DNA from: Pseudomonas sp. 7SR1
Lineage (GTDB): Bacteria > Pseudomonadota > Gammaproteobacteria > Pseudomonadales > Pseudomonadaceae
Reading direction: 5' to 3'
NCBI RefSeq assembly: GCF_900156465.1
Contig: NZ_LT707064.1
Location: 5,595,001-5,659,000 of the forward strand
DNA length: 64,000 nt
The translations under genes were made by a program, and so were the position numbers. Numbering within the stretch: position 1 is the stretch's first letter; the number at the start of each line of letters is the position of its first letter. Below are positions 25,668 through 36,645 of the stretch, one piece after another. Under the pieces are notes generated by a model, which worked only from the letters and a program-made list of their open reading frames with translations, made no database searches and had not been told where the DNA came from.

Positions 25668-26828
25668 CTATAGCAGCACTTCATCGGCCCGACCGCCCTC
25701 CTCCTGGATCACCATGTGGATGAAATGCAGCTTGGTAATCACCGCGGCCGGCAGGACGAAAGGGTAGAAATCCGGCTGGCCCATGCTGCGGGACAGCTCG
25801 TTGAGCATGCCGGCCAGTTCGATCCAGGCGTTGACGAAGGACAGGAAGGCCGAGCCACCGGAATGCCCCGGGTCGAACAGGGTGTCGGGCGGGAACGGCT
25901 GGTAGTCGAAATCCATGTCCTGGGCGCTCATGCCAAACCCCAGCGCGGTGTCCACCGCGTCCATCATGTGCAGGTAGTGAGCCCAGGTCTCGGCCCAGTC
26001 CTCCCAGGGATGCATGGTGGCGTAGGCGCTGACGTAACGGCTTTGCCAATCCTGGGGCGCGCCTTGCTGGTAGTGACGCTCCAGGGCTTCGGAATAACTG
26101 GCGCGCTCGTCGCCGAACAATCCACGAAACGGCTCGAGCCAGTGGCTGTTGGCGACCAGCCGGTCCCAGTAGTAATGGCCCACTTCGTGACGAAAATGCC
26201 CGAGCAGGGTGCGATACGGCTCGCGCATCTGCTGGCGCACGTATTCGCGATGGGCATCGTCGGCTTCCTTGATGTCCAGAGTGATCAATCCGCTGGCGTG
26301 ACCGGTGGTCGGCGGGGTGCCGTCAGGGTCGACGCCGATGAAATCGAAGGCCAGGCCAATGTCTTCATCGACACTTTTCGGGACCACCGGCAAACCCAGG
26401 GTGATCAGTTGCGCCACCAGGCGGCGCTTGGCGGTCTCGACCTTGCGCCAGCGCTCCGGGTTTTCCGGGAGCGACAGATCCGGAATGGTGCGGTTCAGGC
26501 TGCAAGCAATGCACAGCGTGTCCTGGTCATTGGCCGGCAGCAACCAGTTGCAGGCCGCCGGGGTATCCAGGTTGGCACAGCGACGGAACAATCCCGCCTG
26601 CGGATCGGCATCCAGCGTCCAGGTGCCCGGTTGCTCGCCGGGTTGCAGGGAAGACAGACGGCTCTGTTCGGGCTGATACCCCAGCGCCGCCAGGCAGGCC
26701 AGGCATTGGCTGTTGCGAAAGAACAGGGACTGGCCGCAGCGACACGGCCAGATCTTGCTGTTACGCGAACGATCGGCCATGAAAGGCGCGGCGATGCGTG
26801 AACTCAGCTGTTCGAAGAAGCGGTACAT
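25668..26828 (-). CDS. Putative zinc-binding metallopeptidase
   Basis: A 386-residue cytosolic protein with an HExxH-type zinc site, FRHEVGHYYWDRL, near residue 213, as in the 'putative zinc-binding metallopeptidase' (DUF2248-type) family. The N-terminus has zinc-ribbon-like cysteines (CRCGQSLFFRNSQCLAC, residues 29-45) and further Cys pairs near residue 105 (CIAC). A second conserved acidic and aromatic block, HPWEDWAETWAHYLHMMD, probably provides the third ligand. The start has GGGAGAAAG upstream. The substrate is unknown. No operon partner is evident: ligA lies upstream across a gap containing hairpins. Confidence 0.85.
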   Translation of the reverse strand: MYRFFEQLSSRIAAPFMADRSRNSKIWPCRCGQSLFFRNSQCLACLAALGYQPEQSRLSSLQPGEQPGTWTLDADPQAGLFRRCANLDTPAACNWLLPANDQDTLCIACSLNRTIPDLSLPENPERWRKVETAKRRLVAQLITLGLPVVPKSVDEDIGLAFDFIGVDPDGTPPTTGHASGLITLDIKEADDAHREYVRQQMREPYRTLLGHFRHEVGHYYWDRLVANSHWLEPFRGLFGDERASYSEALERHYQQGAPQDWQSRYVSAYATMHPWEDWAETWAHYLHMMDAVDTALGFGMSAQDMDFDYQPFPPDTLFDPGHSGGSAFLSFVNAWIELAGMLNELSRSMGQPDFYPFVLPAAVITKLHFIHMVIQEEGGRADEVLL

Positions 26829-26924
26829 GGCGATCTTTCTCCCGGGAGCCTGAAGATTAGTGGCCTGTGTGGCTAATTCGTGCCCTCGACGTCAAGTTGA
26901 CCGTACAGACCACTAGATCACCCC

Positions 26925-26948
26925 GCGCGCAGGATCGTTCCTGCGCGC
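26925..26948. repeat. Perfect 10-bp inverted repeat in the ligA-metallopeptidase gap
   Basis: GCGCGCAGGA and TCCTGCGCGC around a TCGT loop. There is no T run on either side, so it is not a convincing terminator. It could be a regulatory dyad or a transcript-stabilising hairpin. Confidence 0.6.
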
Positions 26949-26967
26949 ATCGCTTCAAACGCGGCAA

Positions 26968-26997
26968 GGAGCGGCTCGCGTCATGGAGCCCCGCTCC
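26968..26997 (-). terminator. Candidate terminator after ligA
   Basis: A stem of GGAGCGGCT with AGCCCCGCTCC (two extra bases bulged) sits 16 bp after the ligA stop on the minus strand. The following bases are TTGCCG, a poor T run, so this is a moderate candidate. Confidence 0.45.
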
Positions 26998-27012
26998 ACA
27001 CCACAGGCCTGC

Positions 27013-29385
<2,373 letters not shown>

Positions 29386-29390
29386 TCATA

Positions 29391-29416
29391 AAGCAAAAGA
29401 GCAGCCGAGGCTGCTC
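29391..29416 (-). terminator. Intrinsic terminator between zipA and ligA
   Basis: GAGCAGCC and GGCTGCTC form a tight stem; on the minus strand it is followed by TTTTGCTTT. It ends only 15 bp before the ligA start codon, leaving little room for a separate ligA promoter downstream of it. Confidence 0.75.
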
Positions 29417-29468
29417 ATTTCAATCAGTCATGCAACGCTCGGCGGAAAACCTGCGGCAACTTAATATT

Positions 29469-29531
29469 TTGGGAGCTGCTTCGCAGCCCAGCGGGGCGGC
29501 GCGACGTTTCGCCAAATCCCCTCGCCACAAA
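29469..29531. repeat. REP element between zipA and ligA
   Basis: It contains GGGAGCTGCTTCGCAGCCCAG and, further on, CCCCTCGCCACAA, matching the Pseudomonas REP type whose reverse strand reads TTGTGGCGAGGGGATTT...GGGCTGCGAAGCAGC. Confidence 0.8.
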
Positions 29532-29553
29532 AGCGCCTCGCCAGTTGGCAGCC

Positions 29554-30396
29554 TCAGCGCTTCTGGGTCAATGCCCGGCGCTCGAATTCGACGATGCGCT
29601 GACGGTAATGTTCGATGGTCTGGGCCGTCAGCACGCTGCGTTGGTCATCCTTCAATTCGCCGTTGAGTTCCTGGGACAGCTTGCGGGCCGCCGCGACCAT
29701 CACGTCGAATGCCTGTTTGGGGTGGCGCGGTCCTGGCAGGCCAAGGAAGAAACTCACCGCCGGGGTGCTGAAGTGATCGATGTCGTCCAGGTCGAACACG
29801 CCTGGCTTGACGGCGTTGGCCATGGAAAACAGGACCTCGCCGTTACCAGCCATGCTTTCGTGGCGGTGGAAGATGTCCATCTCGCCGAAGCGCAGGCCGC
29901 TTTCCAGGATGTTCTGCAACAGCGCCGGGCCCTTGAATCCGCCCGGATCGCGGCAGATGACGCTGATCACCAGCACTTCTTCTGCCTGGGCCTGGTCCTT
30001 GTCGCTGCCGGAAGTCTTGCTTTCGTCCGGGAAATCGTCGCGGCTGCTGAAGCTCGGACCACCGTCCAGGTCGAGGTTGAGGTTCAGGTCGCCCTGGGAC
30101 GGCTCACTGTTACGCTTGCCGCGCTTGGAGCCCGACTCCCGTGGTTCGCGTGCGGGTGCGCTGACCGAAGGCAGGTCATGCTCGTCCAGCTGCGGCTCCT
30201 TGTGGGTGTCCAGCACCCGGGGCGGCCCCAGCAGCTCGGTGTTGTCATCGTCATCCGGCAGGTTCGACAGGCTGCGATCAAGGCGGAACTTGAGCTTCCC
30301 CTTGCCGCCGCGCATCCGGCGCCAGCCGTCGAAAAGAATACCGGCAATGACAATGATGCCGATGACGATCAGCCACTCGCGCAGACCGATTTCCAT
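29554..30396 (-). CDS. zipA: Cell division protein ZipA
   Basis: A 280-residue FtsZ-anchoring protein. It has an N-terminal membrane anchor ([19 protein letters not shown]), a charged, disordered linker rich in D/E/K/R/S/P (about 35-135), and a C-terminal ZipA domain ([21 protein letters not shown] to the end) that binds the FtsZ tail. Location between smc and ligA is the standard Pseudomonas arrangement. It tethers the Z-ring to the inner membrane. Confidence 0.96.
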   Translation of the reverse strand: MEIGLREWLIVIGIIVIAGILFDGWRRMRGGKGKLKFRLDRSLSNLPDDDDNTELLGPPRVLDTHKEPQLDEHDLPSVSAPAREPRESGSKRGKRNSEPSQGDLNLNLDLDGGPSFSSRDDFPDESKTSGSDKDQAQAEEVLVISVICRDPGGFKGPALLQNILESGLRFGEMDIFHRHESMAGNGEVLFSMANAVKPGVFDLDDIDHFSTPAVSFFLGLPGPRHPKQAFDVMVAAARKLSQELNGELKDDQRSVLTAQTIEHYRQRIVEFERRALTQKR

Positions 30397-30651
30397 GTAA
30401 TCCCGTGCCTCTATAAAAATGCTGAAAAATAAGGGGCTTAGCTATTTGCAAACCGCTTTAAAACGTGGCGCCAACTCTATGTTCTGAATGGCGTTTTGCC
30501 CACGCATAGGAAAAATTGACATTAAACTAGCACGACCAAAGATAACTTTACACCGTCTGTCGCATAGGCTTGTGCCAATCTGTGATTTGCACGGCACCGT
30601 TCAACGGTTAAAAGCCCCGCGGCCCTCCAGGAAGATGTCCGGCTTGCCACT

Positions 30652-33600
30652 TCAGCCATCCACCATTGCCATGGCCTCCTCGACATCCACCGCCACCAGA
30701 CGCGAACAGCCGGGCTCATGCATCGTCACCCCCATCAACTGGTCGGCCATTTCCATGGCGATCTTGTTGTGGGTGATGTAGATGAACTGCACCGTTTCGG
30801 ACATTTCCTTCACCAGCCGCGCGTAACGACCCACGTTCGCGTCGTCCAGCGGCGCATCGACCTCGTCGAGCATGCAGAACGGCGCCGGATTCAACTTGAA
30901 GATGGCAAATACCAGGGCCAGGGCCGTCAGCGCTTTTTCACCGCCGGAGAGCAAATGGATGGTGCTGTTCTTCTTTCCGGGTGGACGCGCCATGATCGTC
31001 ACCCCAGTATCGAGTAGATCTTCGCCCGTCAGTTCCAAATACGCGCTGCCGCCACCGAAAACTTTCGGGAAAAGTGCCTGCAAACCGCTGTTGATCTGAT
31101 CAAAGGTATCCTTGAAGCGATTTCGGGTTTCCTTGTCGATCTTGCGAATGACGTTTTCCAGGGTCTCCAGCGCTTCCACCAGGTCGGCATCCTGGGCGTC
31201 CAGGTAACGCTTGCGCTCGGACTGCTGCTCGTATTCGTCGATCGCCGCCAGGTTGATCGCGCCCAGGCGCTGGATGCGCGCGGCGATGCGCTCCAGCTCC
31301 TCCTCGGCGTCTTTCTCGTTGGCGCCGGGCACCAGCGTGGCGAGCACACCATTGAGGTCGTAACCGTCTTCGAGCAACTGATCCTGCAACGCCTTGCGGC
31401 GCACTGTCAGGGCCTGCCACTCCAGGCGTTGCTGCTCCATCTGGCCACGGATCAGTTGCGATTGCTGCTCGGCCTGGCTGCGCCGCTTCTCGGCGTCACG
31501 CAGCTCTCGGTCGGCGTCTTCCAGGGCGATCTGCGCAGTCTTGAGTTCTTCGTCGACGCTCATGCGCTTGTCCAGCAGCTCTTCGAGCTTGAGCCGCAGT
31601 TCCTCCAGCGGTGCCTCCCCCTCCTCCAGGTTGAGACTCAGCTGTTCGCGCTTTTCAGTCAGGCGCTCGGATTGCATTTCCAGGCGCTCCAAAGCCTGAC
31701 GGGTGGAATCGTACTGGGCCTGGAGCGAGCCCAGGCGTACCGCCAGTTGATGGGCATGGTCCTTGTGCTGGCGAGCCTCCTGGCGTACCCGATCCAGGCG
31801 CTCGCGCAAGCTGTCGCGCTGGGCCAGCAACAGTTCGCGTTGCTCGGTGTCCAGAGCCATGGCATCGAGGGCCTCTTGCAGTTGCAAGCGCGCCTCGCCG
31901 ATCTGTTCATGTTCCAGTGCCCGTTGCTCGCCCAGCTCGGCGATCTCTTCTTCGAGACGAGTGCGACGCAGGGCCAGTTGTTCGACCTTGGCCTTGCCGG
32001 CCGACAGCCCGGCCTTGAGCTCACCCTGATGGCGCGCTTCGTCCTGCAACAGCCGACGCAGGTGTTCACGGCCATTTTCCTGCTGACGTTGCTGCGCCCG
32101 CAGGTTCTGCAATTCGCTTTCCAAGGCCTCGACGCTGGCTTCGCGCTCTTCGCGTTCGGCCCCCAGGCGCTGGATCTCCTGGCCTCGGGCAAGCATGCCG
32201 CTCTCGGCTTCGCTGGCCCGGCGCACCCGCAGGAAGTGTCGGCCAACCCAATAGCCGTCGCGGCTGATCAGGCTCTCACCCGTCGCCAGTTGTCCGCGCA
32301 AAGCCAAGGCCTGTTCGAGGCTATCCACGGGCTTGACCTGGCCCAGCCAGGGCGACAGATCGACCTGGGCCTCGACCTTGTCCAACAGGCTGCCCGGCAT
32401 CCGCACACCGTCACCGGCCGGACTGAGCAGCCGCAGGTCGCCCTGGGTAAAGCCCGACAGGTCGAAACCGGCGAAATCGTCCACCAGTACCGCCTGCAGG
32501 TCGGCACCCAGCACCGTCTCCACCGCCAGTTCCCAACCGGCGTCGACCTTCAGGCCTTCGGCCAAGCGTGGACGCTCGGCCAGATGCTGGTCGCGCAGCC
32601 ATTCGGCGGTGCCGGTGCCTGGGTCGAGCGCGGCTTGCTGCAAGGCTTCCAGGGAGGCCAGACGCCCATTGAGTCGCTGCAACTCGCCCTGGGCCTGTTG
32701 CTGGTTGTGCAAGGCCTGCTGCAAGGCCTGGCGCAACTGTTCAAGGCGTTCGACCTGGGCGTCTTCACTGGCCTGTAAGTCTTCGAGGGTGGCTTCGCTG
32801 GCCGCCAGCTGCTCGCTCAGGTCCAGGATCGCCGCGTCTTCCGGGTCGGCCGCCAGCAGGGCGCGCTCTTCGCCCAGGCGCCGCTGGCGCTCGGCCAGGC
32901 GCTCCATGCTGGTTTCCAATTGCTGGATGCGCGACTGCTGCACCTCGGCCTGGCGCCGCGGTTCGGCGGAAGTCAGGTTGAAACGGTCCCACTGCTCCTG
33001 CCAGCCATGCATGGTCAGCTCGGCTTCCTCCAGGGCAGCGGCAGCCTCTTCGGCCGCGGCGCTGGTAACTTCCTGTTCCGGGGTGAGTCGGTCCAGCTCT
33101 TCGCCGAGGGTCAGCAGCAACGTACGGTCGTGCCCCAGGTGAGACTCGGTTTCCAGCCGCGCCCGCTCGGCTTCCTTCAAGTCATCCTGCAACTGACGCA
33201 GCCGTTGCTGGCCGTGCTGGATACTCTGCTCGACCCTGGCGATGTCGCCGCCCACCGAATAGAAGCGCCCCTGCACCAGATTGAAGCGCTCGGACAGTTC
33301 GTGATGCCCGTCGCGCAGGCGCTCGATGGCCGCGTCGGCGTTGCGCTGCTCGGCCACCAGGGCTTCGAAGCTGACCTCCTGGTTGCCGATGATCGACTCG
33401 CGCTGGCCGACCTGCTCATTCAGGGCCTGCCACCGCAGGGCCGAGAGCTGGGCCTTGAGCTGGCGCTCCTCGCCCTTGTATTCCTGGTACTTGCGGGCGG
33501 CTTCGGATTGGCGGTGCAACCGTTCGAGCTGGCGATCGAGCTCTTCGCGCAAGTCGGTCAGGCGGGCAAGGTTTTCGTGGGTGCGGCGGATACGGTTTTC

Positions 33601-34140
33601 AGTCTCGCGCCGCCGCTCCTTGTATTTGGAAATACCCGCGGCTTCCTCGATGAAGTTGCGCAGGTCTTCGGGCTTGGCCTCGATCAGCTTGGAGATCATG
33701 CCCTGCTCGATGATCGAATAGCTGCGCGGCCCCAGGCCGGTGCCCAGGAAGATATCGGTGATATCGCGCCGCCGGCACTTGGCACCATTGAGGAAATAAC
33801 TGTTCTGGCTGTCCCGGGTCACCTTGCGCCGAATGGAGATCTCGGCATAGGCGGCATATTCGCCCACCAGGGTGCTGTCGGAGTTGTCGAACACCAGCTC
33901 GATGCTTGCCTGGCTCACCGGCTTGCGACTGGTCGAGCCGTTGAAGATGACGTCGGTCATCGACTCGCCGCGCAGGTTCTTGGCCGAGCTCTCGCCCATC
34001 ACCCAGCGGACGGCGTCGATGATATTGGACTTGCCGCAACCGTTGGGCCCCACCACCGCCGCCATGTTGCTGGGGAAGTTCACCGTGGTCGGGTCGACGA
34101 AGGACTTGAACCCCGCCAGCTTGATGCACTTGAGTCGCAC
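30652..34140 (-). CDS. smc: Chromosome partition protein Smc
   Basis: SMC ATPase of 1162 residues. The N-terminal head has Walker A GPNGCGKSN near residue 32. Long coiled coils (Glu/Gln/Arg/Leu-rich) flank a hinge around residues 510-640. The C-terminal head has the signature LLSGGEKALTALAL and Walker B FCMLDEVDAPLDD. It organises and segregates the chromosome with ScpA/ScpB. The start is a GTG one base after the stop of the upstream GntR gene, so the two are probably cotranscribed. The 255-bp gap to zipA holds an AT-rich stretch that may contain the zipA promoter. Confidence 0.96.
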   Translation of the reverse strand: MRLKCIKLAGFKSFVDPTTVNFPSNMAAVVGPNGCGKSNIIDAVRWVMGESSAKNLRGESMTDVIFNGSTSRKPVSQASIELVFDNSDSTLVGEYAAYAEISIRRKVTRDSQNSYFLNGAKCRRRDITDIFLGTGLGPRSYSIIEQGMISKLIEAKPEDLRNFIEEAAGISKYKERRRETENRIRRTHENLARLTDLREELDRQLERLHRQSEAARKYQEYKGEERQLKAQLSALRWQALNEQVGQRESIIGNQEVSFEALVAEQRNADAAIERLRDGHHELSERFNLVQGRFYSVGGDIARVEQSIQHGQQRLRQLQDDLKEAERARLETESHLGHDRTLLLTLGEELDRLTPEQEVTSAAAEEAAAALEEAELTMHGWQEQWDRFNLTSAEPRRQAEVQQSRIQQLETSMERLAERQRRLGEERALLAADPEDAAILDLSEQLAASEATLEDLQASEDAQVERLEQLRQALQQALHNQQQAQGELQRLNGRLASLEALQQAALDPGTGTAEWLRDQHLAERPRLAEGLKVDAGWELAVETVLGADLQAVLVDDFAGFDLSGFTQGDLRLLSPAGDGVRMPGSLLDKVEAQVDLSPWLGQVKPVDSLEQALALRGQLATGESLISRDGYWVGRHFLRVRRASEAESGMLARGQEIQRLGAEREEREASVEALESELQNLRAQQRQQENGREHLRRLLQDEARHQGELKAGLSAGKAKVEQLALRRTRLEEEIAELGEQRALEHEQIGEARLQLQEALDAMALDTEQRELLLAQRDSLRERLDRVRQEARQHKDHAHQLAVRLGSLQAQYDSTRQALERLEMQSERLTEKREQLSLNLEEGEAPLEELRLKLEELLDKRMSVDEELKTAQIALEDADRELRDAEKRRSQAEQQSQLIRGQMEQQRLEWQALTVRRKALQDQLLEDGYDLNGVLATLVPGANEKDAEEELERIAARIQRLGAINLAAIDEYEQQSERKRYLDAQDADLVEALETLENVIRKIDKETRNRFKDTFDQINSGLQALFPKVFGGGSAYLELTGEDLLDTGVTIMARPPGKKNSTIHLLSGGEKALTALALVFAIFKLNPAPFCMLDEVDAPLDDANVGRYARLVKEMSETVQFIYITHNKIAMEMADQLMGVTMHEPGCSRLVAVDVEEAMAMVDG

Positions 34141-34141
34141 G

Positions 34142-34801
34142 TCAGGCCGCCGTCAGGGCAGAAACCACCAGATCGCAACTGCGCTGGGCATAGGCCGTCA
34201 GCACGATGCGAATCTGCGGCAGGTCACGGGCCAGCACGGCCACGAGCAGGCGCTGGAACAGATCGAGGAACTCGCTCATTTCCGCCTTGCGCTGTTCCAG
34301 GGCCAGGAAGTAGGCACGGCTCATGGCCGGCTGCAGGTTCTCGACGGTTTCCTGCAGGTACGGATTGTTGGCGAAAGGATAGGCGGCACGCATCACACTG
34401 AAGCTTTCATCGACGAAGGTACGGATGTCCTGTCGGACGAAGGCCTCCTTGAGGCGCTGCTGGATCACCAGGAAGGGCGCCATGTCGGCCTGATCCTTCC
34501 AGCCCTGGGCCACGGCGTTGCCCAGCAGGATGTACAGCTCGCTCATCAGCGCGCAGAGGCTGCGTACCTTGTGCTCGGTGAGTTCGGTGACATGGGCGCC
34601 ACGGCGCGGCAGGATCGCGACCAGATGGCGCCGTTCCAGGATCAGCAAGGCCTCGCGGACCGAGCCGCGGCTGACATTGAGCGCCAGCGTGACCTTCTGC
34701 TCCTGGATGCGCTCCCCCGGCCTCATTTCGCCGCGAATGATGCGCTCGGCGAGATGATGGGCGATTTGCTCAGCGAGGCTGTCCGGGGCCTTGAACGTCA
34801 T
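34142..34801 (-). CDS. GntR-family transcriptional regulator (FCD type), next to xdh
   Basis: A 219-residue regulator. The N-terminal winged helix is typical GntR (IRGEMRPGERIQEQKVTLALNV and SRGSVREALLILERRHLV, quoted in parts). The all-helical C-terminal FCD ligand domain includes metal-ligand-type residues. It is divergent from xdhA across a 389-bp control region with two CTGAC-N6-GTCAG-like dyads, so it is a candidate regulator of purine catabolism. It also lies one base upstream of smc, so its transcription may continue into smc. The effector is unknown. Confidence 0.9.
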   Translation of the reverse strand: MTFKAPDSLAEQIAHHLAERIIRGEMRPGERIQEQKVTLALNVSRGSVREALLILERRHLVAILPRRGAHVTELTEHKVRSLCALMSELYILLGNAVAQGWKDQADMAPFLVIQQRLKEAFVRQDIRTFVDESFSVMRAAYPFANNPYLQETVENLQPAMSRAYFLALEQRKAEMSEFLDLFQRLLVAVLARDLPQIRIVLTAYAQRSCDLVVSALTAA

Positions 34802-34886
34802 GGTTGTCCTTCAAACTCTTCGATTTGCACAAGCGGCGCAGTGTACCGCACTCGATACGTCATGGCGCAGGGCCTGCACCGGGTTT

Positions 34887-34903
34887 TTGGCACGATATAA
34901 GCA
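34887..34903 (+). promoter_or_regulatory. Sigma-54-like promoter upstream of xdhA
   Basis: TTGGCACGATATAAGCA has a perfect -24 element (TTGGCACG) and GG-N10-GC spacing to the -12 GC; the two bases before that GC are AA instead of the usual TT. It points towards xdhA and predicts a start near 34914, about 275 bp before the coding region. Sigma-54/NtrC control would fit use of purines as a nitrogen source. No clear NtrC site was found. Confidence 0.55.
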
Positions 34904-35096
34904 AATTTTCAAGGGCCCGGCCTTTGCGCAAGCAGGGCTCGCCCGCGAACGTGGACCGACCGCCGCAGATCCTTGCGCAGGCCGGCATCCGAGCAAGCAA
35001 GCCCGTCCCACAAGGATTTGCGCTTAACTGATGGAGAGAGGACATCGCTCGAAGTTCGACCCCGAAACCTGTTGTTCATCGACAAAGCGAATTTTC

Positions 35097-35135
35097 CTGA
35101 CCTTAAAGTCAGAAAATCGTTGACCGAAAAGTCAG
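35097..35135 (+). promoter_or_regulatory. Tandem operator dyads at the xdhA promoter
   Basis: Two inverted repeats lie in tandem: CTGAC-CTTAAA-GTCAG (35097-35112) and TTGAC-CGAAAA-GTCAG (35120-35135), centres 23 bp apart. The second overlaps a -35-like TTGACC (35120-35125) that pairs with a -10-like TAAATT (35142-35147) at 16-bp spacing. They probably bind the divergently encoded GntR regulator. The rest of the 389-bp region shows no gene. Confidence 0.6.
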
Positions 35136-35190
35136 AACTGATAAATTCGGCCCACGTCGATACAACAATAATGAATCTGCGAGGCCTTCC

Positions 35191-36645
35191 GTGATCCAGT
35201 TTTTACTCAACCAGGAACTCCGTAGCGAGCACAGCCTGGACCCGAACCTGACCGTGCTCAATTACCTGCGCGAGCATGTCGGCCGGTCCGGCACCAAAGA
35301 AGGCTGCGCCAGCGGCGACTGTGGTGCGTGCACCGTGGTGGTGGGCGAACTGCACGTAGATGAATCCGGTCATGAGCGCCTGCGCTATCGCAGCCTCAAC
35401 TCATGCCTGACCTTCGTCTCGTCCCTGCACGGCAAGCAACTGATCAGCGTCGAAGACCTCAAGCACCAGGGCCGGTTGCACAGCGTCCAGCAGGCCATGG
35501 TCGATTGTCACGGCTCGCAATGCGGCTTCTGTACCCCCGGCTTCGTCATGTCGCTGTTTGCCCTGCAGAAAAACAGCGAACAGCCCGACGCGCACAAGGC
35601 CCACGAGGCCCTGGCCGGCAACCTGTGTCGCTGCACCGGCTACCGGCCGATCCTGGCTGCCGCCGACCAGGCCTGCTGCGGCAAGCAAACGGACCAGTTC
35701 GACGCTCGTGAAGCCCAGACCATCGCTCGTCTCAAGGCCATTGCGCCCAAGGAGACCGGCGAACTCAACAGCGGCGACAAGCGCTGCCTGGTGCCGCTGA
35801 CGGTCGCCGACCTGGCCGAACTCTACGACGCGTATCCCCAGGCGCGCCTGCTGGCCGGCGGCACGGACCTGGCCCTGGAAGTCACCCAGTTCCACCGTAC
35901 CCTGCCGGTGATGATCTATGTGGGAAACGTGGCCGAACTCAAGCGCATCGAGCGCTTCGACGACCGCCTGGAGATCGGCGCCGCTACCGCGCTCTCCGAT
36001 TGCTACGAGGCCTTGCAGGCCGAATACCCCGACTTCGGTGAATTGCTGCAGCGCTTCGCCTCGCTGCAGATCCGCAACCAGGGCACCCTGGGCGGCAACA
36101 TCGGCAACGCCTCGCCCATCGGCGACTCCCCGCCCCTGCTGATCGCCCTCGGCGCGCAGATCGTACTGTGCAAGGGGCAGGTGCGCCGCACACTGGCCCT
36201 GGAGGACTATTTCATCGATTACCGGGTCACGGCTCGCCAGGAAAGCGAATTCATCGAGAAGATCATCGTGCCGAGGGCCAGCGCCGAGCAGGCATTTCGC
36301 GCCTACAAGGTTTCCAAGCGCCTGGACGATGACATTTCCGCCGTGTGCGCGGCATTCAACCTGCGGATCGACAACGGCGTGGTGCGCGACGCCCGCGTAG
36401 CGTTCGGCGGCATGGCCGCGACGCCCAAGCGCGCCAAGCATTGTGAGGCGGCCCTGATCGGCTCTGCATGGAACGACAGCACTGTCGAGCGTGCCTGCGC
36501 GGCCCTGGGCGAGGATTTCACGCCGCTGTCGGACTTCCGCGCCAGCAAGGAGTACCGCTTGCTCGGCGCCCGCAACCTGCTGCGCAAATACTTCATCGAA
36601 CTGCAAACGCCGCACATCGAGACTCGGGTGACCGCTTATGTCTAA
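35191..36645 (+). CDS. xdhA: Xanthine dehydrogenase small subunit
   Basis: Fe-S/FAD subunit (484 residues) of xanthine dehydrogenase, which oxidises hypoxanthine and xanthine to urate. The N-terminal plant-type 2Fe-2S domain has EGCASGDCGACTVV near residues 37-50; the second 2Fe-2S domain has CGFCTPGF and NLCRCTGYRPI near residues 112-150. The FAD domain has LLAGGTDLALE and TLGGNIGNASPIGDSPP. The start is a GTG after GAGG. It overlaps xdhB by 8 bases. Confidence 0.96.
   Translation: MIQFLLNQELRSEHSLDPNLTVLNYLREHVGRSGTKEGCASGDCGACTVVVGELHVDESGHERLRYRSLNSCLTFVSSLHGKQLISVEDLKHQGRLHSVQQAMVDCHGSQCGFCTPGFVMSLFALQKNSEQPDAHKAHEALAGNLCRCTGYRPILAAADQACCGKQTDQFDAREAQTIARLKAIAPKETGELNSGDKRCLVPLTVADLAELYDAYPQARLLAGGTDLALEVTQFHRTLPVMIYVGNVAELKRIERFDDRLEIGAATALSDCYEALQAEYPDFGELLQRFASLQIRNQGTLGGNIGNASPIGDSPPLLIALGAQIVLCKGQVRRTLALEDYFIDYRVTARQESEFIEKIIVPRASAEQAFRAYKVSKRLDDDISAVCAAFNLRIDNGVVRDARVAFGGMAATPKRAKHCEAALIGSAWNDSTVERACAALGEDFTPLSDFRASKEYRLLGARNLLRKYFIELQTPHIETRVTAYV

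Noticed and set aside
26925..26948. 10-bp inverted repeat as a terminator or recombination site
   Set aside because: No T run on either strand, and no integrase, direct repeats or core site nearby.
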